Of a stretch of DNA of 37,564 bases, positions 8,294 through 17,400 are shown in pieces. Position 1 is the first letter of the stretch. Each line of letters opens with the position of its first letter. Under the pieces are notes generated by a model that was given only the letters and a program-made list of their open reading frames with translations, searched no databases and was not told where the DNA came from. The position numbers and the translations under genes are program-made. This DNA is from JBICIG01 sp043101605 (GTDB lineage: Bacteria > Planctomycetota > Phycisphaerae > Phycisphaerales > UBA1924). The stretch is from the NCBI GenBank assembly GCA_043101605.1, contig JBICIG010000040.1, positions 1 through 37,564 of the forward strand, written 5' to 3'.

Positions 8294-8299
8294 TAGACT
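8294..8299 (+). promoter_or_regulatory. -10 element abutting the lipoprotein start (leaderless)
   Basis: GATAGACTAGGCGCATG: the TAGACT hexamer ends 6 bases before the ATG at 8306 and there is no Shine-Dalgarno site. A start of transcription about 7 bases downstream would coincide with the A of the ATG. Confidence 0.55.
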
Positions 8300-8305
8300 A
8301 GGCGC

Positions 8306-9808
8306 ATGACCCTTCCCGAGCCCCCGTTCCGCCCCGCAGGCAACCCCGCTCGACCCGTGATCAGACGCGTGCTGAGCGCCGGATACGCCGCGATCCTCGC
8401 CGCCGCCGTCGGCTGCGCCTCGGACGCGACGCCCACGCCCGCCGGGCCCCGGCTGTCGGCAGCGGACTTCGGCTCACCCGACGCCGCCCCGCCCCGCCTC
8501 GTCGAGCCCCAGACCGTCCCACCCCTCGCGCGCATCCGCGACGAGCAAGTCGTTTCGCTGGGCGATCCGCTGCCGACGACGCCGACATCCGCCCCGGACG
8601 CCGCGCCGACCGACCAGACCAGCCCCCCAGCCAACCCCAACGCCAACCCGGGCGTGCGGGCGGCACCGACCGGCTCGCCGACGCGCCCCGGCATCACTCC
8701 GCCGAGGGGCCTGCCCCCGCGCCCGACGCCGACCGACCTGGCGCGCACGCCGACGCCCGACACGGTGCAGGTCCGGATCGGCGAACCCTCGTTCGCGGCG
8801 GTCTCCGACGAGCCCGTCCAGACCGTGCTCGCCGACGCGATGGTCGGGGACATCAACGGCCGCCCGGTCTACGCCTCGGTCTTCTTTGCCGACCTCGACG
8901 CGCGCTTCCGCGCCGACGCCGCCCGCCTGCCCCGCGATGAGTTCCTCGCCCAGGCAGAGCAGGAAATCCGCCGCCAGCTCACCGAGGAAATCGAACGCGA
9001 ACTCCTCCGCGCCGAGGCGATTGCGAACCTGCCCCAGGCCACGCGGGAATACGGCGTCAGCGCGTTCCTCGGGAACCTGCGCGGGCGCATCTCCGACGCC
9101 GCCCTCCGCCAGCAGGGAGGCAGCCAGGCCCAACTCGAGCAGTATCTCCGCGACTCACGCGGGCAGACCCTCGAGGACTACCTGCAGGAGCAGACCGAGC
9201 AGGAACTGATCATCTTCCAGTTCAAGAACCGCATCGAGAGCCGGGTCAATGTCACCTGGCGCGAGATCCGGGCCGAGTACGAGCGCCGCTTCGGCGAGTT
9301 CAACCCCCGCCCCGTCGCCGTCTTCCGCTGGATCCGCGTGCGCTCCGGAGATGCCGACGCGATCAACACCATTCAATCCGCCCTCGACGCGGGGCGCCCC
9401 TTCCCCGAGGTGGCGGCGATGCCCGCCAACGCCTATTCGCCCGAGCTCGGCGGGCTCTTCTCTCGCTCCTTTGCCGACCCCATCGACGAGGCGTCGTTCT
9501 TCAACCTCGAAGAGGTCAACGCACGGGCGGTCACGCTCCAGCCCGGCGAGTGGGCCGGCCCGATCGAGAGCGGCCGCTTCACGAGTTGGGTGATGCTCGA
9601 GCGCATCGAGCGCCGCTCGAGCCCGCTCTACGATGTGCAAGCGGTCATCGCCGCGGAGCGCAAGTCCGACCTGACCAGCGAGGAGCTCGGGCGGTATGTC
9701 CGCCGGTTGCGTGAGCGCGCCAGCTTCACCGACATCGACGAGATGACCGGGCGGCTGCTCCGCATCGCCGCCGAGCGCTATCTCCCGCCGACGGGCCCGG
9801 CGGGATGA
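8306..9808 (+). CDS. SurA/PrsA-like lipoprotein with degenerate parvulin domain
   Basis: Probable envelope chaperone of the SurA/PrsA group, 500 aa. A hydrophobic segment at about residues 22-36 ends in AAAVGC, a lipobox-like site with C37 as the lipid anchor. Residues about 40-155 are a Pro/Thr/Ala-rich linker. A SurA-N-like helical domain follows (from GDINGRPVYASVFFADLD, with EFLAQAEQEIRRQLTEE), and residues about 330-450 resemble a parvulin prolyl isomerase: GRPFPEVAAM, ELGGLFSRS, FNLEEVNARAVTLQPGEWAG. The usual HILV histidine strand is replaced by FRWIRV, so isomerase activity is doubtful and a purely chaperone role is possible. The start is supported by the adjacent TAGACT element. The stop overlaps yraN by 4 bases (ATGA). 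Confidence 0.8.
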   Translation: MTLPEPPFRPAGNPARPVIRRVLSAGYAAILAAAVGCASDATPTPAGPRLSAADFGSPDAAPPRLVEPQTVPPLARIRDEQVVSLGDPLPTTPTSAPDAAPTDQTSPPANPNANPGVRAAPTGSPTRPGITPPRGLPPRPTPTDLARTPTPDTVQVRIGEPSFAAVSDEPVQTVLADAMVGDINGRPVYASVFFADLDARFRADAARLPRDEFLAQAEQEIRRQLTEEIERELLRAEAIANLPQATREYGVSAFLGNLRGRISDAALRQQGGSQAQLEQYLRDSRGQTLEDYLQEQTEQELIIFQFKNRIESRVNVTWREIRAEYERRFGEFNPRPVAVFRWIRVRSGDADAINTIQSALDAGRPFPEVAAMPANAYSPELGGLFSRSFADPIDEASFFNLEEVNARAVTLQPGEWAGPIESGRFTSWVMLERIERRSSPLYDVQAVIAAERKSDLTSEELGRYVRRLRERASFTDIDEMTGRLLRIAAERYLPPTGPAG

Positions 9809-10248
9809 AGCGTCCCGCGCTGGGAGCACGCCTCGCGTCACTCCTGGGGCGATTCGCTTCCACCGGCGTCCGCGCCGGCGACCATCACCGCACCGGCGAC
9901 CTCGGCGAACGCCTCGCGGCCCGGTTCCTCAAATCGGCGGGGTACCGCGTTCTGGCGCGCAACGCCCGCACTTCAGCCGGGGAAGCCGACCTCGTCGCGC
10001 TGGCGCCAGACCGGCGGACGATCGTCCTGATCGAGGTCAAGACCCGCACCGGAAACGCCGGCGACGCCCCGCCGCCCGAGGCGAGCATCGGGCCCGACAA
10101 GCGCCGCCGACTGCTGGCGATCGCTCGCGCCCTGCGTGCCGCCAACGGCTGGCAGGACCGACCGTTCCGCATCGACGCCGTCGCCGTCTCGATCCCCGCA
10201 CGGGGCGAGCCGGCCATCCGCCACTTCGAGAACGCGGTGCGGGCCTGA
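9805..10248 (+). CDS. yraN: YraN family (UPF0102) nuclease-like protein
   Basis: Restriction-endonuclease-like fold protein of the UPF0102/YraN family, 147 aa (family about 115-130, with an N-terminal extension of some 25 residues here). Residues 31-50 read GDLGERLAARFLKSAGYRVL, the family's first helix, and the PD-(D/E)xK-type core is visible as E60/D62 in GEADLVA and E77-V-K79 in LIEVKTR. Conserved nearly everywhere in bacteria, usually near ribosomal or rnhB genes; its role is not settled. Here it overlaps the preceding lipoprotein gene by 4 bases, so it is translationally coupled to it. It converges on the histidine-kinase gene with a 33-base gap. Confidence 0.9.
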   Translation: MKRPALGARLASLLGRFASTGVRAGDHHRTGDLGERLAARFLKSAGYRVLARNARTSAGEADLVALAPDRRTIVLIEVKTRTGNAGDAPPPEASIGPDKRRRLLAIARALRAANGWQDRPFRIDAVAVSIPARGEPAIRHFENAVRA

Positions 10249-10281
10249 GTGATCCGATGGCGAGTCTCGCGGGCTTGCCGA

Positions 10282-11943
10282 TCAGGGCCTGGCGGCCCGC
10301 GTGTCCTTCCAGGGCGTGCCCGCGCTGAGCATCCCGCGCAGCGAGCCCTCGAGCCGCTTCTCACGCGAGCGCTGCTCGCCCGGCTCGACCGGGAGGATCA
10401 GGCTGAACATCGAGCCTCGCCCCACATCACTGACGAGTTGCAACTCCCCCTGGAGAAGGTCCGCCAGTTCCCGGCAGATCGCCAGCCCCAGCCCCACGCC
10501 CGAGTGCTCGCGCGTGTGCCCGGTGTCGAGCTGATAGAACTTCTCGAAGATCCGCTCCTGCTCGGCCCGCGAGATCCCCGGGCCGGTGTCGATCACGCTC
10601 AGGCGCACGCGGTCGGGCGATCGGTCATCGACGGGCCCCAGCCGCTCGCCCCGGATCGTGATCCGCCCGCTCCGCCCGGTCCGCTCATCGGGCTCGATGA
10701 ACTTGACGGCGTTGGAGAGGAAGTTGAACAGGATCTGCTGGAGGCGCTTGGCGTCGGTGCGGACGATCGGCAGGTCCGCCGGGAGCTCGGTCACGACCTC
10801 GATGCCCTTCTTCGACGCCAGCGGGTGGATCATCGCGACCAGCGTCTCGCACGCGTCGCGCAGGCTCACCGGCTCGACCTCGACCTCCACGCGCCCTGCC
10901 TCGATCTTGGCCATCTCCAGCAGGCTCTCGATCATCTCCAGCAGCGAACGCCCCGCCTGCACGATGTGCTCGAGATACCGTGTGCGCTTCGCGAGCGCCT
11001 CGGTCCGCTCGCCCCGGTCCGCGTCGTTCCGGGCGATCTCCAGCAGCAGCTCGGCGAACCCGATGATCGAGTTCAGCGGCGTGCGCAGCTCGTGGCTGAT
11101 GCTCGCGAGGAAGTCCGCCTTGAGCTTGTTCGCCTCGTACAGCGCCGAGTTCGCCTGCGCCAGTTCGGTCAGCTTCGAATCGAGCGCCCGGTTGGCGGCT
11201 TCCTGCTGGACCCGCCCCTCTTCGAGCCAGTTGAGCATCGCGTTGAACGCGCCCGAGAGTTCCTCGTACTCGTCGCCGGTCTTGATCTCGCTCCGGGTCG
11301 AGAGGTCCCCCTCGCGGACTCGCTCGGCGGTCTCTCGCAGCGTGCGCACGGGGCCCAACACCAGCTTGTGCGTCACGAGGTAGAACACCAGCAGCGCCAG
11401 CGCCAGCACCATCAGCCCCGCGCTGATGAGATACACGGTGTTGACGATCAGCAGGACGCCCGTGTCCTCGCTCCGCCGCTCCATCAGCACCAGCCCGGCG
11501 AGCTCGCCCGCGCCCTCGCCGGCCGGGCGCGCGGCGCGCACATACCGGTACAGCCTCGTCGCGCCGTCCCAGCTCGAATCGATCGCGTCGGTCTGCTTGG
11601 GATCGCCCAGGAAACGCTCGAGCGATCGGCGGATCAGCGGGTCCTCCTCGCCCAGCCGCTCGGCTTCCTCGAGCCCGATCCACCGCGCCCGCACCCCGGC
11701 GTACTCGCTGAACCCGTGCTCGTCGCGCTCGGCGGGGGAGCCGGCCTGGCGGGCCTCGGCGTCCAGACGCTGCCAGATGTCCGTCAGCCGCCGCGACACC
11801 TCGATCTGCCGCTCCTCGACCAGCGCGTTCATCCGCAGCCACGGCGCGGTCAGGGCGGCCAGAACGATCAGCACCACCGCCCCGCCGAAGAGCAACAGGC
11901 ACTTGTTGGCCAGCGAGATGTTCCGCGGGACGGGCAGCCGCAT
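10282..11943 (-). CDS. Membrane sensor histidine kinase (orphan)
   Basis: Two-component sensor kinase, 553 aa. Helix 1 is at about residues 14-34 and helix 2 at 165-190, enclosing a periplasmic domain of about 130 residues with no family I recognise. A HAMP domain (about 190-243, with LGPVRTLRETAERV) and a short coiled coil lead to HisKA, where H284 in SHELRTPLNS is the phosphorylated histidine. The ATPase domain has N411 (NFLSNAVKF), the G1 box D452-TGPG, FEKFYQ, and the G2 box GVGLGLAI at 482-489. All catalytic elements are intact. No response regulator gene is adjacent, so its partner is elsewhere. The ATG at 11943 is preceded by TAGACT with 7 bases between and no Shine-Dalgarno site, hence probably leaderless. 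It is divergent from miaB. Confidence 0.93.
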   Translation of the reverse strand: MRLPVPRNISLANKCLLLFGGAVVLIVLAALTAPWLRMNALVEERQIEVSRRLTDIWQRLDAEARQAGSPAERDEHGFSEYAGVRARWIGLEEAERLGEEDPLIRRSLERFLGDPKQTDAIDSSWDGATRLYRYVRAARPAGEGAGELAGLVLMERRSEDTGVLLIVNTVYLISAGLMVLALALLVFYLVTHKLVLGPVRTLRETAERVREGDLSTRSEIKTGDEYEELSGAFNAMLNWLEEGRVQQEAANRALDSKLTELAQANSALYEANKLKADFLASISHELRTPLNSIIGFAELLLEIARNDADRGERTEALAKRTRYLEHIVQAGRSLLEMIESLLEMAKIEAGRVEVEVEPVSLRDACETLVAMIHPLASKKGIEVVTELPADLPIVRTDAKRLQQILFNFLSNAVKFIEPDERTGRSGRITIRGERLGPVDDRSPDRVRLSVIDTGPGISRAEQERIFEKFYQLDTGHTREHSGVGLGLAICRELADLLQGELQLVSDVGRGSMFSLILPVEPGEQRSREKRLEGSLRGMLSAGTPWKDTRAARP

Positions 11944-11950
11944 CGCCCGA

Positions 11951-11956
11951 AGTCTA
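11951..11956 (-). promoter_or_regulatory. -10 element abutting the histidine-kinase start (leaderless)
   Basis: Minus strand GGATAGACT, then 7 bases, then ATG at 11943. Same octamer GATAGACT as at 8292-8299 and 29783-29790. No Shine-Dalgarno site or -35 hexamer is apparent. Confidence 0.55.
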
Positions 11957-12008
11957 TCCGGACCCGCACGGGGCTCCCGGCGAGGGTCGAACCTCCCCGC
12001 CCGCCCCC

Positions 12009-12014
12009 TAGAAT
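12009..12014 (+). promoter_or_regulatory. -10 element abutting the miaB start (leaderless)
   Basis: TAGAAT followed by TGCCCC and the ATG at 12021: six bases between hexamer and start codon and no Shine-Dalgarno site. It stands back-to-back with the kinase promoter in a 77-base divergent region. Confidence 0.55.
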
Positions 12015-12020
12015 TGCCCC

Positions 12021-13676
12021 ATGCCCGGACGACGCGTCTACCTCGAAACCTTCGGCTGCCAGATGAACGAGCTCGACTCCGAGCTCGTCGCCGGGCGGCT
12101 CGGCTCGCTGGGATACCAGATCACCCCCGACGCAGACGCCGCCGACATCGTCCTGTACAACACCTGCTCGGTCCGCGAGCAAGCCGAGCAGAAGGTCTGG
12201 TCCCGCCTGGGCGACCTCAAGCAGCGCAAGGCGGCCGAGCCCGCGCTGGTCGTCGGCGTCCTGGGGTGCCTGGCCGAGCGCGACGGGCCCGACCTCATCA
12301 AGCGCATGCCCGTGGTCGACCTGATGTGCGGGCCGGGCGAACTCGACAAGCTCCCCGACCTGCTCGACAACGCCGTGCGCACGAAGGAGTCGCTGGCGGG
12401 CTCGGAGGGCGGCGGGCTGCGGTCGGCGTCGCAGGTCGCGCTGCAAGGCAACACCTCGCGGCGCTCGAGCACCCTCGCCGCCGCGAGCGACGACCTCGAA
12501 CTGCTCGACCTCTCCCGCTCGGTCTCGCCGACCGATCACAAGGGGTCGGCGTATGTCCGCATCACGCGCGGGTGCAACAAGTTCTGCACCTACTGCGTCG
12601 TCCCCTTCACCCGCGGGGCCGAGATCCACCGCCCGCCCGAGCACATCATCGACGAGTGCAAGAAGCTCGTCGATGCCGGCGTGCGCGAGATCACGCTCCT
12701 CGGGCAGACCGTCAACCACTACCGCTTCGAGCACGGGGCGGCGGTGAGCCTCAACGGCATCACCCAGCCGCAGAAGGGCCGCACATACAAGGGCAGCCAC
12801 CACCGCGATTCGTTCGCCGGCGAGCGCGTCACGACCTTCGCCGACCTGCTCGACCGCATCCACGAGGAGGTCCCCGGGCTTGCGCGGCTGCGGTTCGTCA
12901 CCAGCTACCCGCGCGACTTCGGCAACGATGTGCTCGAGGTCATCCGCGACCGCCCGCGCCTCTGCCGGTACCTGCATGTCCCCGCCCAATCGGGCTCGGA
13001 CCGCATGCTCAAAATGATGAACCGCGGGTACACCGTCGCGGAGTACCTCGAGTTCATCGATCGCGCGCGCCACTACCTCGATCAGCCCGAGATCGGCCGC
13101 CCGCTCATGCTCTCGGGCTACATCATCGTCGGATTCCCCACCGAGACCGACGAGGACTACGACGCGACGGTCGGGCTGCTGCGGACGGCGAGGTACAAGA
13201 ACTGCTTCATCTTCAAGTACTCGCCGAGGCCCGGGACGGTCGCGTTCGACCGCATCCCCGACGATGTGCCCGAAGCCGTCAAGCGCGCACGCAACAACCA
13301 CCTGCTCTCGGTGCAGGCGGAGATCTCCGACGCGATCAGCCGCGAGCAGGTCGGGCGGACCTTCGAGGTCTTCATCGAGGGGCTGAGCAAGAAGTCGCTC
13401 AAGGCGCGCGGCATGACCAAGAGCCAGATCCGCAAGGCCGGGTCGGTCGCGCTGACCGTCGGCGGGCGGGATCTGGACGCGGCGGCGGATCAGGTCGATG
13501 AAACAGAGCCATCGTCACGCGAGCCGATCCAGCTCTCAGGGCGGACCGACGGGGACCTGATCGTGTTCCTCGACTGCCCCGCCGGGCGTTCGCCCGATGA
13601 CCTGATCGGCTCGATCGTGCCCGTGCGGATCACCGGGGCGGATCGGTTGAGCCTCACGGGGGAGGTGACCGACTGA
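12021..13676 (+). CDS. miaB: tRNA-2-methylthio-N6-dimethylallyladenosine synthase
   Basis: Radical-SAM methylthiotransferase that converts i6A to ms2i6A at position 37 of tRNAs reading U-starting codons. It has 551 aa, clearly longer than E. coli MiaB (474). The N-terminal UPF0004 domain carries the auxiliary [4Fe-4S] cysteines C13, C49 and C83; the radical-SAM C-x3-C-x2-C triad is C185, C189, C192 in RGCNKFCTYCVVP. The extra length lies in an insertion at about residues 120-175, another at about 238-275 (after TVNHYRFEHG, inside the radical-SAM core), and a lengthened C-terminal TRAM-like domain with an acidic spacer near 490-515. The related MtaB or RimO is less likely, because the N-terminal YLETFGCQMNELDSE is MiaB-like. 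Converges on the methyltransferase gene with only 8 bases between. Confidence 0.94.
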   Translation: MPGRRVYLETFGCQMNELDSELVAGRLGSLGYQITPDADAADIVLYNTCSVREQAEQKVWSRLGDLKQRKAAEPALVVGVLGCLAERDGPDLIKRMPVVDLMCGPGELDKLPDLLDNAVRTKESLAGSEGGGLRSASQVALQGNTSRRSSTLAAASDDLELLDLSRSVSPTDHKGSAYVRITRGCNKFCTYCVVPFTRGAEIHRPPEHIIDECKKLVDAGVREITLLGQTVNHYRFEHGAAVSLNGITQPQKGRTYKGSHHRDSFAGERVTTFADLLDRIHEEVPGLARLRFVTSYPRDFGNDVLEVIRDRPRLCRYLHVPAQSGSDRMLKMMNRGYTVAEYLEFIDRARHYLDQPEIGRPLMLSGYIIVGFPTETDEDYDATVGLLRTARYKNCFIFKYSPRPGTVAFDRIPDDVPEAVKRARNNHLLSVQAEISDAISREQVGRTFEVFIEGLSKKSLKARGMTKSQIRKAGSVALTVGGRDLDAAADQVDETEPSSREPIQLSGRTDGDLIVFLDCPAGRSPDDLIGSIVPVRITGADRLSLTGEVTD

Positions 13677-13684
13677 CCACCGCG

Positions 13685-14467
13685 TCAGTCTGCGCGGCGC
13701 TCGGCCCGGTACACCACACACTCATAGACGAACCTCGCCACGCCCCGCGCGTCGGCAAACCGCTCGAAGTGTGCGCGCAGTTCAGTGAAGCACGCTTCTC
13801 GTGCCGGCCCCTCGCGCGGCGTGTACGACGCGCTGGCGGCTCTTCCGAGAAACGCTTCGAGATCCATCTCCTGCGAATGCTCGAAGCTCAGCCGCTCGGG
13901 CTCGGCAAAGCTCGGCAGCGGCGGGAGGTCCTGGTCGCGTCGGCTGCGTTCGAGGACGGCCCGGTCGCCGTGGGCTTCGAGGATTTCCTGGTATCCGTTG
14001 CTGAACGCATCGGTCGTCGAGCGCAGATTCCAGACCGCCGCGATGCGCCCGCCGGGACGGACGATCCGGCGGATCTCGGCGGGCGCGCGCTCTGGGTCGA
14101 ACCAGTGCATCGCCTGGGCGGCGACGCAGAGATCGACCGACTCGGCGGCGAGCCCGGTCGACTCGGCCGTGCCATCGACCCATTGCACAAGCGGATGCGG
14201 CTCGGCGGCGGATCGCATGTCGGCGTTCGGCTCGACCGCGAAGACGCGCACGCCGCGGTCGGCGAGCAAACGCGAGGAGATGCCGGTGCCCGCGCCGAGA
14301 TCTGCCGCGATCAGGGACGAGCCGAGTTCGGGTAGAAGCCCTTCGAGCATCGCGTCGATCGCCGCGGGCGGATAGGTCGGGCGGAACCTGGCGTAGTCCC
14401 CGGCGAGTCCGGCAAAGCGGGTCGTGGGCGCGCGCTCGTGCAGCGATCCGGAGCCCTCCCCGGTCAT
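13685..14467 (-). CDS. Class I SAM-dependent methyltransferase
   Basis: Small-molecule type methyltransferase of the Methyltransf_11 kind, 260 aa from the ATG at 14467 (a GTG at 14470 is in frame). The SAM motif I is DLGAGTG at residues 56-62 and the acidic end of strand 2 is E79 in FAVEPNADM. AAQAMHWFDPERA, followed by EIRRIVRPGGRIAAVWN, matches yeast Trm9/UbiE-related proteins of unknown substrate (the HWF signature is common in this subgroup). No membrane segment. It is the third gene of the minus-strand operon after the VWA protein; the VWA stop TGA lies inside GTGATG, so translation is coupled. Whether it acts with the VWA proteins or is a passenger cannot be told. Confidence 0.85.
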   Translation of the reverse strand: MTGEGSGSLHERAPTTRFAGLAGDYARFRPTYPPAAIDAMLEGLLPELGSSLIAADLGAGTGISSRLLADRGVRVFAVEPNADMRSAAEPHPLVQWVDGTAESTGLAAESVDLCVAAQAMHWFDPERAPAEIRRIVRPGGRIAAVWNLRSTTDAFSNGYQEILEAHGDRAVLERSRRDQDLPPLPSFAEPERLSFEHSQEMDLEAFLGRAASASYTPREGPAREACFTELRAHFERFADARGVARFVYECVVYRAERRAD

Positions 14468-17400
14468 CACGCGTCCTCCTCGAATCGCTGGCGCGCGCGG
14501 CGTTTGGCCGCGAGCAACCCGGATTCCTCCTTGGCCTCGCCCGGCGGCGTCGGTGGCTCGGCGCCCGTGGGCCTTGTCTTGTGGGGCTCGGGCTTCTTCT
14601 CACGCCGCTCGGGCTTGGTGCCGACGGGCGGAGCGGGAGAAGCAGGGCCCGGGGCGGGGGGCGGCTGCGGGCGGCCCGCGTCGGGCTTGGCTTGCTCGCG
14701 CGTGCGGGCGCGCGCGGTGCGGACGGCGTCGAGCCGGGCGGCGCGCTGGCGCTCGGCTTCCTTGCGCGCGATCGCGGCGGCTTCGGCTTCGGAGATCGGA
14801 GCCGCGGGCGTTGACTGTCCGCGCAGTTTCCCGCTCGCGGCCCGGAGTCCCTGCATGCTGCGCGCGACGCCCTTGGCGCGGGCGCGCTCCTCGCGGGCCT
14901 CGGCACGGGAACGCGCGCCGTACTCGGCGCTGAGCAGCCGATCCCACGCGATCCGCCGCGTCGCGATGTCGAGCAGCAGCACGATCAGCGTGATGAACAG
15001 CAGCGGCCGCCACGCGGGCACCAGCGCCCGCCTCGGCTCGACGCCCGTGCGATCGAACAGGTCGATCGCGCCCGGGTCCTGGAGGTCGAGCACGCGTCCG
15101 CCGGTGCGTTCGGCGATGTCGGCCAGCAGCGAGACATTCGAGGAGAGGGCGCGGTACTCGGGCCCGATCGGGGCCGTCGCCCCGCCGACCACCGGAGAGA
15201 GCCTCGTGCCCCCGAGCGACGGCTTGATGATCGCGATGTAGCTCCCGCTGTCGGCCGCGGGAACGGTGGCTTCGTACGCGCCGGGCCCGACCTGCGTGAG
15301 CCGGGTCTCGAGGCGTTCGCCCGCGGGGGCGTAGATGCTCGCGGGGACATCGAGCAGGTCGAGCGTGCCGCCGCGCCCGTCGAAGGCTTCGAGGCGGACG
15401 CGCATCTGCCCATCGCGGATCTCGGTGAAGAGTTCGTACTGGCTCTGCCCCTCGGCCCGGGCGGCCAGGCGCAGGATGTTGGTCCAGAGCCGACGGTACC
15501 CGGGCCACGCGAGCCAGGCGCGGCTCCAGTTGCCGTGCGCGTCGGAGGTGAACGCCACGACCCGCCCGAGTTCGACCGGCCAGTGCGCCAGCACGGGCTC
15601 CCCGAGCGGCGTGGTCATCGCGGTGGTGATCGTGGGCTCGTCGCGGCGTTGGGTGAGCACGAGCCCGCCGAGCGGCGGCGGCTGCCCGAGCCCGTCGGTC
15701 ATCGGCGAGGGCTGAGCGAGCACCGGGGTGAAGGGCTGCTCGCGGACCATCGGCTTGCGCACCACCCGCACCGCGCGCACGAACACCCGTGGCAGCGAGT
15801 TGGGATTGATGACATGGTAAAACCGGCCGCCCCCGAGCCCGGCGATCTGATCGAGCATCTCCACATCGGCATCGCCCACGCCGATCGCCGTCAGCGTGAT
15901 GCCCTTCTCGCGGAAACGCCGCGCGATATCCGGCAGCCGCTCGCTGTCCTGCGAGCGCCCGTCGGTCAGCAGGATGACATGGCGCGACTTGGCCTGGGTC
16001 CGCCCGAGTTCGCGTTCGGCGACCTCGAGCGCCAGCGGGATGTTGGTCCCCCCGCCCGGCGCGATCGACGCGATGCGCATGCCCGTCTGGCGCGGGTCCT
16101 CGTTCGGCCCCAACGGCACGACGACCGATGCATCGCTCGAGAAGCGGATGACCGAGACCAGGTCCTTCTCGTCGAGCGTCAGGACCGCCAGGGCCGCCGC
16201 TTCGTTGGCGATCTGCTGCTTGTTCTTGACCGACCCGCCGGCGCTGGCCGACATCGAGCCCGAACTGTCGAGCACGAACGCGACGGCCACCTCGGGCACG
16301 ACCGCCCGCTCGGGAAGATCGAGCTTCACGGGCAGGATGGGCTCGACGGCGGTGCCCTTCCACCCGCCGGCGCCGAACGAGTCGTACCCCCCCACCATCA
16401 CCAGTCCGCCGCCGAGTTCGCGGACGAACGAGTCGAGCAACGCCTGCTGGCTCCGCGACAGTTCGTCGGCCGGGACGCTCTGGAGGATGATCAGGTCGTA
16501 GCTCTGGAGCCCCAGGGGTGAATCGGGGAACGCATCGGGCCCGATGACCTCGACCGCCGCTCCGGCTTCCTCGAGCGCGCCCGCGAGCGTGCGTCCCGCC
16601 GGCGTGGGCGCGCCCTGCCCGACCCAGTCGACCACCAGCACGGCGCCGCGCCCGGGCGTGAGCGTGAACGCCTCGCCCCGGTTGTTGCTCGCCAGCCCGT
16701 CGCCGGCGAACGATCCGCCCGTGAGATCAGGCTCGTAGATCGCCTCGAAGCGGTGCAGCCGTCCCTCGGGCAGCGGCACCTCGACGACGAAGGTCGAGAG
16801 CCCGGGAGGGACCTCGATCCGCCGACCGCTGCCGGGTTCGCTCCCGTTGATGTCGAGTTCCTCGCCCTCCCGTCGCAGCCGCATCGTGCCGCGCGAGCCG
16901 TCGGTCGAGCGCAGCGTGACGCGCACGGCGATCGAGGCCTCGCCCGCGGCCCGCGGCGGCGCGTCGACGCGCTCGATCATCGTCTCCCGCTCGACGCGAT
17001 AGGAGAGCGGGAGGACATCGACCCGCAGGCGACCGGCCCGCGTCCCCCCGGCGAGTTCCTCCGCCGCGGCGATCGCGTCCCCGGTCGTCTCGTTGCCGTC
17101 GCTGGCGAGCACGACGCGCCCGGCCGCATCAGGCGGGATGAGCCGCGACGCGAAGCGCAGGGCCGAGGCGAGGTCCGAGCCTTCGGTCGGCGTGATCTCG
17201 AACGAGCGGGCCGTCGGATCGGCGCTCGAGGGCGAAGCGACCGCGACCGACTGCCCGTCGAACAGCACGACGCCGACGAGATCGTCGGGGCCGCGGTCCT
17301 CGATCGCGCTCGCGAGCCACTGGCGGAGTTGGGCCACCGGCTCGAGCATCGTGCCATCGGGCTGCCGCTGCGCCTCGACGAACTGCCGCACCGAGCCCGA

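Noticed and set aside
10249..12066. 605-codon plus-strand open frame.
   Set aside because: Opposite the histidine kinase, codon-aligned antisense, with no recognisable domain.
11868..13301. 477-codon minus-strand open frame.
   Set aside because: Opposite miaB and across its promoter; no domain.
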